DNA from: Elusimicrobiota bacterium
GTDB lineage: Bacteria > Elusimicrobiota > Elusimicrobia > UBA1565 > UBA9628
Reading direction: 5' to 3'
NCBI GenBank assembly: GCA_016212855.1
Contig: JACRDP010000024.1
Coordinates: forward strand, 1-64,000
Length of the DNA: 64,000 nucleotides
Positions 33,895-42,262 of the stretch are shown here, piece by piece. The position numbers and the translations under genes were made by a program. The notes below the pieces were generated by a model that was given only the letters and a program-made list of their open reading frames with translations, did no database searches and was not told the origin of the DNA. Within the stretch, counting starts at the first letter, position 1. Each line of letters begins with the position of its first letter.

Positions 33895-35253
33895 CTACTT
33901 CGCCCGCTGCAGCCGGCGCAATTCCGAGCTGGCCTCGCTCAGGTCCACGCCCGCGTCGCGGTACTCGCGCAGGATGCGGCCGACCTGCTCGAGCAGGACG
34001 GAGTCCGGGGCGCCGGCGAGCTTGGCCTTCTGAAAGGAGCGCCAGTCTTCCTGATAGAGGGAAACCCGCGTCTGATGCGCCACGCCCTCGCGCTCGGCCT
34101 TGAGCTTCTCGAACGATTCCGCGGCCTTGCGCCGGCGCTCCTCGAGCTCCGCCAGGCGGCGCTTCGCGTCGCTCTCGGAGGCCTTGCGGCGCTCGACCTG
34201 GTCGTGCAGAGCCGCCATGTCCGAGCGCACCTTCCCCAGCTCTTCGGCGAGCTTCCATTGCTTGACCGAGCTCGCCTCGAGCGCCTCGTTGAGCTGGCGG
34301 CGGTAGCGCAGCTCTTGGGAGAGCAGCTTCTCGTATTCCCCCTCGGGGTCGGCGCGGCCGAAGCGGACGGAGAGAGACAGGCCGTGGCCGAAGCGCGCGG
34401 TGCCCGTCAACGGGACCGTCATCGAGTAGTCGACGCGCGCTCCCTGCGCGCGCCAGCCGATGCCCCAGTTCCAGGTGCGTCCTCCTTCGCCGAGGGACAT
34501 GCCGGAGCGCAGCGCGTACTGGCCCGCACGCGGCGTGGCCCACCAGCGCTCGAAACCGACCGCCAAGGTGTGTTGTCCCTTTCCGCTCGAGGACGACTCG
34601 CGCTTGGTCATGTCCGCGGCGAAGATCACGCCGCGCAGCTGCTCGGCCACGCCGATCTTCAGCGTCAGCGGCGCGCGGTCGCCCTTGAACTTCGGGCTCC
34701 CGAAATTGAGCAAAGACGCGCCGACGGCGAAGCGATCGCTGAACCGGTACAGTGAGCCGAAGTCCAACGCCAGATGCGTCCCCGCCTTGCCGCCCGCTTC
34801 GAACGAGGTGGTCAGAAGCTTGATGCCGCCGCCGAAATCCGCGCCCCCTCCCTCGCGCTCCATGAGCCCGCGCGTGCCGTACATGACGCCGATGCCGCGG
34901 TCGCCGCCGACGTTCGTGCGCCGGTCGTAGCGCATGTCGAGGCCGATCGCTCCGTTCAAAATCTCCTGGCGCAGCGGCACGACGACGGCCGCGCGCGTGG
35001 AGTCGCGGTCGGACTCGCCCGAGGGGGTGTGGAACTGGCGCAGATAGGACGCCGTCGTCTCGAGCGCCGACGCCTGGCCGAGGGACGCGGGGTTGTAGGC
35101 GATCACGCCGGGGTCGTCGGTCACCGCGCAGAAGGCGCCGCCCATCGCGACGTCGCGGGGGCCGAAGCCCGCGTCCTCGAACGCGGCGCGCGCCGGCCGC
35201 GGCGGCAGGGCCAGTACCAATAGAAGGGCGAGCGATGTCCGGACAGAGCGCAT
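33895..35253 (-). CDS. PorV/PorQ-like barrel fused to C-terminal coiled coil
   Basis: 452 aa with a signal peptide (1-23). It begins FEDAGFGPRDVAMGGAFCAV and DDPGVIAYNPASLGQ, the PorV/PorQ opening, and continues with barrel-type strands to about residue 285 (RFGHGLSLSVRFG). The final 165 residues are a charged coiled coil (ELRYRRQLNEALEASSV, RRKASESDAKRRLAELEERR) and a helical tail. Such a tail on an outer-membrane barrel would project into the periplasm and could contact the envelope or peptidoglycan. TATAAT lies 7 nt before ATG 35253. Confidence 0.82.
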   Translation of the reverse strand: MRSVRTSLALLLVLALPPRPARAAFEDAGFGPRDVAMGGAFCAVTDDPGVIAYNPASLGQASALETTASYLRQFHTPSGESDRDSTRAAVVVPLRQEILNGAIGLDMRYDRRTNVGGDRGIGVMYGTRGLMEREGGGADFGGGIKLLTTSFEAGGKAGTHLALDFGSLYRFSDRFAVGASLLNFGSPKFKGDRAPLTLKIGVAEQLRGVIFAADMTKRESSSSGKGQHTLAVGFERWWATPRAGQYALRSGMSLGEGGRTWNWGIGWRAQGARVDYSMTVPLTGTARFGHGLSLSVRFGRADPEGEYEKLLSQELRYRRQLNEALEASSVKQWKLAEELGKVRSDMAALHDQVERRKASESDAKRRLAELEERRRKAAESFEKLKAEREGVAHQTRVSLYQEDWRSFQKAKLAGAPDSVLLEQVGRILREYRDAGVDLSEASSELRRLQRAK

Positions 35254-35260
35254 CGCGCGA

Positions 35261-35266
35261 ATTATA
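35261..35266 (-). promoter_or_regulatory. -10 box, leaderless start of PorV-coiled-coil gene
   Basis: TATAAT on the minus strand, 7 nt before ATG 35253. No convincing -35 is seen at 16-18 nt. Confidence 0.45.
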
Positions 35267-35316
35267 GCGGTTGAACGCGCGGGGGTGATTACGAGCGCAT
35301 GAACGGATAACGCGGT

Positions 35317-36843
35317 TTACTCGAGCCGGTAATCTTCGGGATCCAGGGAGACGGCGGTCATATCCAACATCTCCGGAGCGACGTATCCTCGCGCTTCGAG
35401 GAGGCGGGCCGCGGACCAGAAGGCGAAAGCGTAAGAGAGCCTCGCGTCGCGGGCGTAGCTGTCGTCGCGCAGCCAAGACTTGGAGCGGCGAAGTATGAAT
35501 GGGGCGGTGACGCCCGGCCCGCCCGATTTCTGCACCAAGCCGTACGGAAAAAGCGCGGAGGAGGGCAGGACGCCCGGGGCGAGACCGGCCGTGTAAATCC
35601 CGCTTTTCCCCTTTCTCTCCGTGAGCCAAGCGCCGAGTTCGACGAGCCCCGCGCCGGAGACGTCGCGGGCGGGCGGACGCGGCTCGGTGAGCTCGAGCCA
35701 GCGCAGGCCGAACAGCGCCGTATCTCCGGCGACGAGCAAAGAGCCGCCGGGAGGGACGCAACGGCGCAGATTGCGCGCGTAGTCGTGGGCGAGAAAATCG
35801 TCGCGGCGCTCGGGCACCGGAGAACGGAGCATCAAGGCCGATGCGGCGATGATAAGCGCGGCGGCAGGGCCCTTACGTCCCGCCCGCGCGACGGCTTCAC
35901 CGGCGAGGACGGCCGCGACGAGCGCAGGAACTAGGAAGGCAGGCTCGAGCACCGAGCGCGCGACCCAATTCGACACGTCGAAACTCGCGAGCAGCACGAA
36001 CAGTGGGCCCGAGGCGAGGGCGCAGACAACAAGGCCCGCGCTCCGCGTCCTATTCTCGGAACGGAACAGCCCGATCACGGCGGCCGTCGCCGCCGGAAGG
36101 CCGACGCCGAGCGCCCAGGTTTTCAGCGACCAGGCGGAGAGAATGACGGCGCCGTCCGGCGTGAAGGGCTGGGCGAGCGGGGCGGAGAGCGTACCCGTGC
36201 CGTATTGAGAGCGCAGAGCGACGGAGAGCGCCGCGCCGAGGGAGCCGAGACGAACCCACAGAAAGGCGTACAACGACAGGCCTGCGAACACCCAAGGAAC
36301 CGCCGCGACAAGAGCGCGGCGCCGCGCGTCCCAGAGTAGATACAGGCCCGGCAGAAAGAGCAGCAGGCTTTGGTGATTGACCAGACCGAGACCGGCGAGG
36401 AAACAGGTCAGGCGGGCGCGGCGATCCGCCGATGAATCTTCGCCGTCGGACAGCCAGATCAGCGCGGCGACGATCAACGCGTGAAGCGAATATTTCTCCT
36501 GGAGCAAAGCGAACTTCCAGAGCGGCGCGCTGAACAAGGCGATGCTCGCGGCGCACAAGCCCGCCCATACGCCCGAACGGCGGCGAACAGCGAGAAAAAT
36601 GAAGGCGACCGCGCCGGCGGCGGCTAAACACGACAGCACGGCGAGCCGGTACGCGGGATTGCCGATGGGAAACAGCGCGAGCCAGGCATGGCCCAGGACG
36701 GAGTACAGCGGGTAGCCCGGCGGATGCGCGACGCCGAGCGTCAGCGCCGCGGAGGCCATGTCCGCGCAGTCGCGCGCGCCGATCGAGGGAGAGGCCCCCG
36801 CGAGATAGAAGGCGAAGGCGGCGAGAAAGACGAGCGCCGTCAT
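35317..36843 (-). CDS. DUF2723-family integral membrane protein (GT-C glycosyltransferase-like)
   Basis: 508 aa from ATG 36843, which overlaps the tsaD stop by 3 nt; a longer in-frame reading upstream only shadows tsaD. The N-terminus has PSIGARDCADMASAALTLG followed by VAHPPGYPLYSVLGH and GNPAYRLAVLSCLAA, matching DUF2723. About ten membrane helices fill the first 370 residues, then a soluble domain. The family resembles protein O-mannosyltransferases and uses lipid-linked sugars (family knowledge); the acidic Asp in ARDCAD is at the expected catalytic loop. Substrate unknown; a role in glycosylating surface proteins is conceivable. Confidence 0.85.
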   Translation of the reverse strand: MTALVFLAAFAFYLAGASPSIGARDCADMASAALTLGVAHPPGYPLYSVLGHAWLALFPIGNPAYRLAVLSCLAAAGAVAFIFLAVRRRSGVWAGLCAASIALFSAPLWKFALLQEKYSLHALIVAALIWLSDGEDSSADRRARLTCFLAGLGLVNHQSLLLFLPGLYLLWDARRRALVAAVPWVFAGLSLYAFLWVRLGSLGAALSVALRSQYGTGTLSAPLAQPFTPDGAVILSAWSLKTWALGVGLPAATAAVIGLFRSENRTRSAGLVVCALASGPLFVLLASFDVSNWVARSVLEPAFLVPALVAAVLAGEAVARAGRKGPAAALIIAASALMLRSPVPERRDDFLAHDYARNLRRCVPPGGSLLVAGDTALFGLRWLELTEPRPPARDVSGAGLVELGAWLTERKGKSGIYTAGLAPGVLPSSALFPYGLVQKSGGPGVTAPFILRRSKSWLRDDSYARDARLSYAFAFWSAARLLEARGYVAPEMLDMTAVSLDPEDYRLE

Positions 36844-37829
36844 TTCCAGCTGCGCACGGGCAAGGCGGAGTCGCAGGGGCCCGCCTTCCAGGCGCCCTTC
36901 GCGGCGAACCGGCGGCCCGCCGCGTGGGCGATCATCGCCGCGTTGTCGGTGCACAGGACGCGCGCGGGCAGGCGGACCTGGAAGCCCGCGGCTTCCCCCC
37001 TCTCCGTCATCAGCGCGCGCAGGCGCGAGTTCGCGGCCACGCCGCCGCCGAGGACGATGTCCTTCGCCTTGAACTTGCGCGCTGCGGCCACGGTCTTGTC
37101 GACGAGCGTCTCCGCCGCGGCCTCTTGAAAAGACGCGCACAGGTCATGCAGTTCGCGGCCCTTCGGCACGCGGCCCTTGAGATGGTACAGCACCGAGGTC
37201 TTGAGCCCGGAGAAGGAGAAGTCCCACGTGCCGGGCATCGAAGGGCGCGGGAAGGCGACCGCGGACGGGTTTCCCTTCGCCGCGCGCCGGTCGATCTCCG
37301 GGCCTCCGGGATAGCCGAGGCCGAACAGGCGGGCGACTTTATCGTAGGCCTCGCCGGCGGCGTCGTCGCGCGTGCGGCCGAGCACTCTATAGTCGCCGGG
37401 CGCGCGCGCGAGGACGAGATCGGTGTGGCCGCCGGAGACGACCAGCGCCATGACGGGCCAGCGCAGCGTATGCTCGAGCTCGGCGGCGAGGACGTGGCCC
37501 TCGAGATGGTTGACGCCGAGCGCGGGGACGCCCAGCAGGCGCGCGAGCGTCTGGGCCGCGACCTTGCCCACGAGCAGCGGGCCCATGAGCCCCGGGCCGC
37601 GCGTGTAGGCGACCGCGCCGATTTTCCCGGGACCGGCGTCCTTCAGCGCGCGCGCGACGGCGGGCATCAGGTTATTAAGATGGCCGCGAGCGGCCAGCTC
37701 GGGCACGACGCCCCGGTAGGGCGCGTGCAGGGCCGTCTGGGACGAGACCACGTTCGAGCGCAGGCGTCCGTTCTCGACCACGGCGGCCGAGGTGTCGTCG
37801 CAGGACGTCTCGAGCCCCAGAATTCTCAG
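36840..37829 (-). CDS. tsaD: tRNA N6-threonylcarbamoyladenosine synthase subunit TsaD, CTG start
   Basis: 329 aa when started at CTG 37829. The reading begins (M)RILGLETSCDDTSAAVVEN, the invariant TsaD N-terminus, and no ATG, GTG or TTG exists between the in-frame stop at 37845-37847 and this motif. GGGAGG lies 6 nt upstream of the CTG, ideal spacing. Further motifs: HLEGHVLA metal-binding histidines, VSGGHTDLV, GEAYDKVARLFGLGYPGGP and VLGGGVAANSRLR. TsaD transfers threonylcarbamoyl to A37 of ANN-decoding tRNAs with TsaB/E. It starts 1 nt after the ctpA stop and overlaps the DUF2723 gene, so it lies inside an operon. Confidence 0.95.
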   Translation of the reverse strand: MRILGLETSCDDTSAAVVENGRLRSNVVSSQTALHAPYRGVVPELAARGHLNNLMPAVARALKDAGPGKIGAVAYTRGPGLMGPLLVGKVAAQTLARLLGVPALGVNHLEGHVLAAELEHTLRWPVMALVVSGGHTDLVLARAPGDYRVLGRTRDDAAGEAYDKVARLFGLGYPGGPEIDRRAAKGNPSAVAFPRPSMPGTWDFSFSGLKTSVLYHLKGRVPKGRELHDLCASFQEAAAETLVDKTVAAARKFKAKDIVLGGGVAANSRLRALMTERGEAAGFQVRLPARVLCTDNAAMIAHAAGRRFAAKGAWKAGPCDSALPVRSWK

Positions 37830-37830
37830 C

Positions 37831-39132
37831 TCAGCCCTCCCGCTTCAGAGTCCCGAGCACGTCGCGCGCCTTGAGCAGCTCGACCGCGCGGTCGAGCGCC
37901 TCGTCGCGCACCATGTCCTCGGCCTTGACCGCCGAGCGCGCCTTCTTGTCCTTCGCGTAGATCATCTCCCATTGGGCGTAGAGCTTCGCTTCGGTGTCCT
38001 GAGAGACCGGCACGACGATGTCGGGAACGATCCCGCCGGTCTTGTTCTTCTCGTCGCGGTGAATCGCGCGGCCCGCGGGCGTGTAGTAGCGCGCGACGGT
38101 CAGGCGCAGGCCCGACCCGTCGGGCAGCGGGATCAAGGACTGCACGCTGGCCTTGCCGTAGCTGCGCTCTCCCACGACGACCGCGCGCTTATGGTCCTGC
38201 ATCGCGCCCGCGACGATCTCGGAGGCCGACGCGGAGCCGCCGTTGATCAGGACGACGAGGGGCAGCCCCGGGTAAGGCGCCTTCGCCGCGGCGGCGAAGT
38301 CCTGGCGGCTGTCGGCCTTGCGCCCTTGCGTGTACACCACGAGCTTGCTCTCGCCGAGGAACATCGACGCGATCTCCACGCCCGCGGACAGCAGGCCGCC
38401 GGGGTTGTTGCGCAGGTCGAGCACGAGGCTCGTGGCACCGTCCTTCTTGAGCTTGCGGACGGCCTCGGCGGAATCGTCGGGAGTCTTGGCGCTGAACTCG
38501 GCGATGCGCAGGTAGCCGACGCCGCCGTCGAGCTTCATCGAGAGCGTGGATTCGATCTTGACGAGCTCCCGCGTGATCTCGATCGAGATCGTTTTCCAAT
38601 CTCCCTCGGCCCCGTCCTCGGGTCCGCGCTCGAGCTTCATCTTGACCTTGGTGCCCGGAGAGCCTCTCAGGGCCTTGAGCGCGTCGCTCATGGTCATGTC
38701 TTTGGTCGCGACGCCGTCGATCTCGAGCACGCGGTCGTTGGGCAGCACGCCCAGCCGGTAGGCCGGCGCTCCGGGCATCGGGGTCTGCACGGTGAGCCAG
38801 TCATCCTTGACCGTCAGGCGCAGGCCCACGCCGCCGAACTGGCCTTCGGTCTCGGTCTTCATCTCCCGGTGCACCTCGGGCTCCATGAACTGGGAATAGG
38901 GGTCGAGGGTGCGCGTCATGCCGGCGGCCGCGCCGTAGATCAGCTTCTGCGCCTCCGGCTCGTCCACGTAGTTCTCCTGGATGAAGCCGAGCACGTCCAC
39001 CAGCAGCTTGAGCTGTTCGTAGGTCTTGTCCGAGTTCGCCGCGGACGCGGGACGCGCGACCAGCGCCAGCACGACGGCCGCCGCGATCAAATGACGCTTC
39101 ATCGATGTTCTCCTCATTTCCGGCTCAGCCAT
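37831..39132 (-). CDS. ctpA: carboxyl-terminal processing protease (S41, CtpA/Prc)
   Basis: 433 aa with a signal peptide (1-21). An N-terminal helical region is followed by a PDZ domain (FGGVGLRLTVKDDWLTVQTP, APAYRLGVLPNDRVLEIDG). The S41 catalytic core has DLRNNPGGLLSAG, nucleophile Ser in NGGSASASEIVAGA, and Lys in GERSYGKASVQ. It cleaves periplasmic proteins, often regulating peptidoglycan hydrolases. It overlaps the EnvC-like gene by 19 nt; the order ftsX-envC-ctpA is common in bacteria. GAGGAG precedes ATG 39132. Confidence 0.95.
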   Translation of the reverse strand: MAEPEMRRTSMKRHLIAAAVVLALVARPASAANSDKTYEQLKLLVDVLGFIQENYVDEPEAQKLIYGAAAGMTRTLDPYSQFMEPEVHREMKTETEGQFGGVGLRLTVKDDWLTVQTPMPGAPAYRLGVLPNDRVLEIDGVATKDMTMSDALKALRGSPGTKVKMKLERGPEDGAEGDWKTISIEITRELVKIESTLSMKLDGGVGYLRIAEFSAKTPDDSAEAVRKLKKDGATSLVLDLRNNPGGLLSAGVEIASMFLGESKLVVYTQGRKADSRQDFAAAAKAPYPGLPLVVLINGGSASASEIVAGAMQDHKRAVVVGERSYGKASVQSLIPLPDGSGLRLTVARYYTPAGRAIHRDEKNKTGGIVPDIVVPVSQDTEAKLYAQWEMIYAKDKKARSAVKAEDMVRDEALDRAVELLKARDVLGTLKREG

Positions 39133-40223
39133 TCCGCCGGATCCAGCGCTTCCGTGCCGCGCCGGATCTCCAGATAGACGTGCTCGCTCGCGGTCGCGAG
39201 CTGTTCGCCCGCGCGCACCGAGTCGCCTTTTTCCTTCTCGAACCCGCCGAGCTCGCCGTAGACGCTGAAGAAGCCGCCGCCGTGGTCGACGATCACGACC
39301 TTGCCGTAAGAGCGGAAGGGGCCGGCGAAGATCACTTTGCCGGAGGCGACCGCGGCGACGGGAGCGCCTTCCGCCGCGCCGAACAGCACGCCCTGGCGCA
39401 CGGTCCAGGTCCCGAGTTGGGGATCGCGCTCGCGCCCGAACGGTCGGATGATCTTCCCGGCGACCGGCCAGGCGAGCGAGTGCTGGGGCCGGTCCAGGCG
39501 CGCGACGGGGCCGGGTTTGCGGTACTTGCCGGCCTTGCCGAGCTTATCCAGCAAAGAGGCCATCGCCTTGGCCGATTCTTCGAGCTCTTTCGCGCGGCGG
39601 GCGGCGGCGGCGACCTTCTGCTGGGTCTCCTCGAGAGCCGCCTTCTTTTCCTCGTATTCGCGGCGCCGGCCGTCGCGCTCGCTCAGCGCCTGCCGGCGGC
39701 TTTCATCGAGGTCGCGGGCCCGCCGGCCCGTCTCGGCCGCGGCTTCCTCGGTCTTGCGCCGGAAGCCGCGCAGCCCGTTGAGGTGCGCGGCCTTTTCGAC
39801 GATCGCCGCGCGGCGGAACTCCTCGGCCCACAGCTCGCGCGTTCCGTAGGCGTCCGAACGCGAGGCGGCTCCGGCCGAGTGACGGGCGGCCTCGGAGGCG
39901 AGCGCCGCCGACCAGAAGCCGGCGACGCTCTTCGCCGCGTCGAGCCGCGACTTCAGGTCGGAGCGGCGGGCCTCCGCGCGCCGGATGTCGGACTGGAGCG
40001 CGTCGACGCGCCGGCGCGACTGCTCGTCGCGGCTCTCGAGGCCCTACACGTCCGCGCCGAGGTCTTCGGCCTCGGCGCGCAGAGACTCGAGCTCCTTGAG
40101 CGTCTGCTTGAGATTCTCGCGGATCGAGGAGAGCTCCTTGCGCTTGGCGTCGACCGCCGCGGCGGCGGCCGGCCGCGCCGCCGCCGCGAGCAGGACGGCG
40201 CAGATCAGGAGTCGGAGCGCCAT
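39114..40223 (-). pseudogene. EnvC-like murein hydrolase activator interrupted by in-frame TAG
   Basis: Reading from ATG 40223 gives a signal peptide and coiled coil. A TAG at 40044-40046 then interrupts, after which the same frame continues without any stop to 39114. The part after TAG is about 160 residues of coiled coil (GLESRDEQSRRR... ESAKAMASLL) and an M23/LytM domain (IIRPFGRERDPQLGTW, GRSY-like GPFRSYGKVVIVDHGGGFFS, HVYLEIR). Without the TAG it would be 369 aa, normal for EnvC/PcsB. Either the gene is broken, the base is an assembly or sequencing error, or the amber is read through. An internal ATG at 39563 could give a LytM-only protein. The typical HxxxD/HxH zinc ligands look incomplete, as in non-catalytic EnvC activators. 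Confidence 0.88.
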
Positions 40224-40966
40224 AGCGACGGGGACCAGCCGAGGGTGGCGCAAGCGGCGATGACCGCGGCCTGAGCCAAAGGCGACGGCCAGGCCCACAG
40301 GAGCTCGTCGCGGTGAAGCGGCCAGGCGATCGCGATCGCGAACAAAGCGCCCGCCGCGCCGCCGGCCGCCGCCCACCACACTGGCGCGGCCCAGCCCGAG
40401 GGCGCCTTGGACTTGGCCGTGAGCAGGGGCCAGCCCACCACGGCCAGCGCCAGCCCGGCGACGAGGCACAGCAAGGTGCTCAAGGTCATGCGCAGCAGGC
40501 GCGCGTAGAAGCGCAGGCGCAGGATGGCCGCGACCTGGCCGGGCTTGTAGCGCACGTCGGACCACTCGGCCAGGCGCTGGGCGCCGTCGAGCCAGGCGCC
40601 TATATGCGTGAACGACTCGGGCGCGGGTCTGACCTCGAAGCCCGAGGGCAGAGGATTGTCGCTGACGAGCGCCACGGACTCCGCCAGCTCGGGATCCTCG
40701 CGCTTGAGCGCGGCGAGCGCGTCGTCGGCGGAGACGTAGCGCACGTCGGCGATCTCGGGAGCGGCGCGCAGCTTCTCCTCGAGCACCTTCGCGCGCGATT
40801 CTTCCGTAGGCGCCCTGAGGAAAAGCACCACCCGGAAATCCTCCCGCAGCGACTCCTCCAGCCGCGAGCAATGCCGCTCGGCCAGCAGCAAGGTCTCCCC
40901 CGCCAGCCCGGCCGCGACGGCGAGCGTGAACAACGACGCGAGACGGGCCTTGCCTTCGGCGCTCAT
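40205..40966 (-). CDS. ftsX: FtsX-like membrane protein
   Basis: 253 aa. TM1 lies near 9-28. The extracytoplasmic domain has FRVVLFLRAPTEESRAKVLE, DVRYVSADDALAALKRE and NPLPSGFEVRP, the FtsX pattern. Three further helices follow (about 160-182, 193-215, 225-245). It is shorter than usual (about 300) and ends soon after the fourth helix. FtsX with FtsE ATPase activates EnvC/PcsB to split septal peptidoglycan; the EnvC-like gene directly downstream agrees, but no ftsE lies beside it. TAGAAT lies 7 nt before ATG 40966. Confidence 0.82.
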   Translation of the reverse strand: MSAEGKARLASLFTLAVAAGLAGETLLLAERHCSRLEESLREDFRVVLFLRAPTEESRAKVLEEKLRAAPEIADVRYVSADDALAALKREDPELAESVALVSDNPLPSGFEVRPAPESFTHIGAWLDGAQRLAEWSDVRYKPGQVAAILRLRFYARLLRMTLSTLLCLVAGLALAVVGWPLLTAKSKAPSGWAAPVWWAAAGGAAGALFAIAIAWPLHRDELLWAWPSPLAQAAVIAACATLGWSPSLWRSDS

Positions 40967-40994
40967 GCCCGCGATTCTATGAAATGCGCCCGTG

Positions 40995-42227
40995 TCAGCG
41001 GTAGGGGACGAAGACGGCGAGGGCGCTGCGCACCGCGCCGCCCACGGTCGGAAGCGCGAGCAGGATCGTCAGCAGCACGAGCCAAAGCCCGCGATTGACG
41101 ACGAACTTGAGGAAGCCCTCCCGCGCGGGCGCCTCGGCGGGAGCCGCGGACGTCTCGGCCGAAGGAAGGGATGCGTTGACCTGAAGCACTCCGGGCATAG
41201 CCAGCGCGCGCGACAGCTGCGACAGCGGCATGGACCCGGACACGAGCGCGGTCGCGCCGCCTTCGGGCACCGATTCGACCCCGTAAACACGGTTGAGCTT
41301 GAAGCCGGTCGAATTCGTCAGGCCCCGGACCGATTCCGCGATCGTTTCCTCGGACCGCGCCGGATCGCTCACGCGCAGGCGCACCAGGAAATCACCCGTC
41401 AGACGCGCGTCGTCCGCCGGCCGCGCGCCGCGTTCCACCGAGACGCGCGTCACGCCGCGGCGGGTGATCGCGTCGCCGAGCCGGGAGGCCGGAAGCCAGC
41501 CGCTGATTCGCGTTCGGCCGCCTTCGGCGGCCAACGCCGAGAAGCGCGGATCGGGGCGGAACGCCGCGGCCGCGCCGAGTCCGGCCACCGCGTCGCGCAG
41601 GGAACCGGCCTCCTTCGGATCGAGCTCCAAGGAGACGAACAGCATGCCCTCTTCCGTCGCCGACGCGGGAAGCGCCGTCTCCGGCCGAGGCTCGGGAGCG
41701 GGAGCGGACGCCCTGCCGCCGTCGAGGCCGGGGCGGGAGGATTCAGCGCCTGGGCCGGCGCCGAGCAAGCGCGTCTCGTAATCGCGGCGGGCCTCTTCGC
41801 TCGCCGCGTCCTCGGCCACGCCGGCGACGTCGGCCTGGGCGCGGAGAGGCGTTCCGGGTTTCGGCGCGGCTGCGGGCGCGGCCGCGGGTTTGGACGCGGT
41901 TTTCGCGGCGGATTTCGGCGCGGCGGCGGCGGCCGCCGCGGGCGCCGCCGGCGCGAAGGGCCGGGGGCGAGGACGAGAGGCTTCGGGCGCGACCGGCTTT
42001 TGCTCGGGAACGACCTTGGACGGGATCGCCGCCGTTTCGCGCCTGGGCGCCGGGTCCGGATTCGTCGGCGCCTGCTCGATATATTCGCCGACTTCGGCGT
42101 CGGGGTGCTTGTAGCCGCCGCCGTCGCCGAACGATTTATCGGAGAAGGGAGACGCCTTGGGGGGAACCGCCTGCGCCGTCGAGAGACTCGCCGCCGCCAC
42201 GAGCAAAGAGGCCGCCAGGAAGCTCAT
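40995..42227 (-). CDS. exported Pro/Ala-rich protein with C-terminal membrane anchor
   Basis: 410 aa. A signal peptide (1-19) leads to a Pro/Ala/Lys-rich linker of about 150 residues. Two similar alpha/beta segments follow (LFVSLELDPKEAGSLRDAVA and FLVRLRVSDPARSEETIAES, each then a region with R/S-I/V-SG-W/M-LP). A membrane helix near 380-400 ends the protein. The two repeats resemble small ferredoxin-like domains of DUF4349-like anchored proteins, but I assign no family. It occupies the position where ftsE would be expected upstream of ftsX. Its promoter is unusually clear. Confidence 0.72.
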   Translation of the reverse strand: MSFLAASLLVAAASLSTAQAVPPKASPFSDKSFGDGGGYKHPDAEVGEYIEQAPTNPDPAPRRETAAIPSKVVPEQKPVAPEASRPRPRPFAPAAPAAAAAAAPKSAAKTASKPAAAPAAAPKPGTPLRAQADVAGVAEDAASEEARRDYETRLLGAGPGAESSRPGLDGGRASAPAPEPRPETALPASATEEGMLFVSLELDPKEAGSLRDAVAGLGAAAAFRPDPRFSALAAEGGRTRISGWLPASRLGDAITRRGVTRVSVERGARPADDARLTGDFLVRLRVSDPARSEETIAESVRGLTNSTGFKLNRVYGVESVPEGGATALVSGSMPLSQLSRALAMPGVLQVNASLPSAETSAAPAEAPAREGFLKFVVNRGLWLVLLTILLALPTVGGAVRSALAVFVPYR

Positions 42228-42233
42228 GCTCCG

Positions 42234-42262
42234 ATTCTACCACGGGGCGGTTTCTAGGTCAA
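42234..42262 (-). promoter_or_regulatory. leaderless promoter of 42227 gene
   Basis: TTGACC (42257-42262), a 17-nt spacer and TAGAAT (42234-42239) on the minus strand; ATG 42227 begins 7 nt after the -10. The -35 lies within a small palindrome AGGTC-AATA-GACCT (42256-42269). Confidence 0.7.

Noticed and set aside
35317..37140. Longer start for the DUF2723 gene at 37140
   Set aside because: Its first 99 codons are an off-frame reading of tsaD; ATG 36843 overlapping the tsaD stop fits the family N-terminus.
40044..40046. Selenocysteine or pyrrolysine explanation of the in-frame stop in the EnvC-like gene
   Set aside because: The codon is TAG, not TGA; no pyrrolysine genes are seen and the residue lies in a coiled coil with no expected special chemistry.
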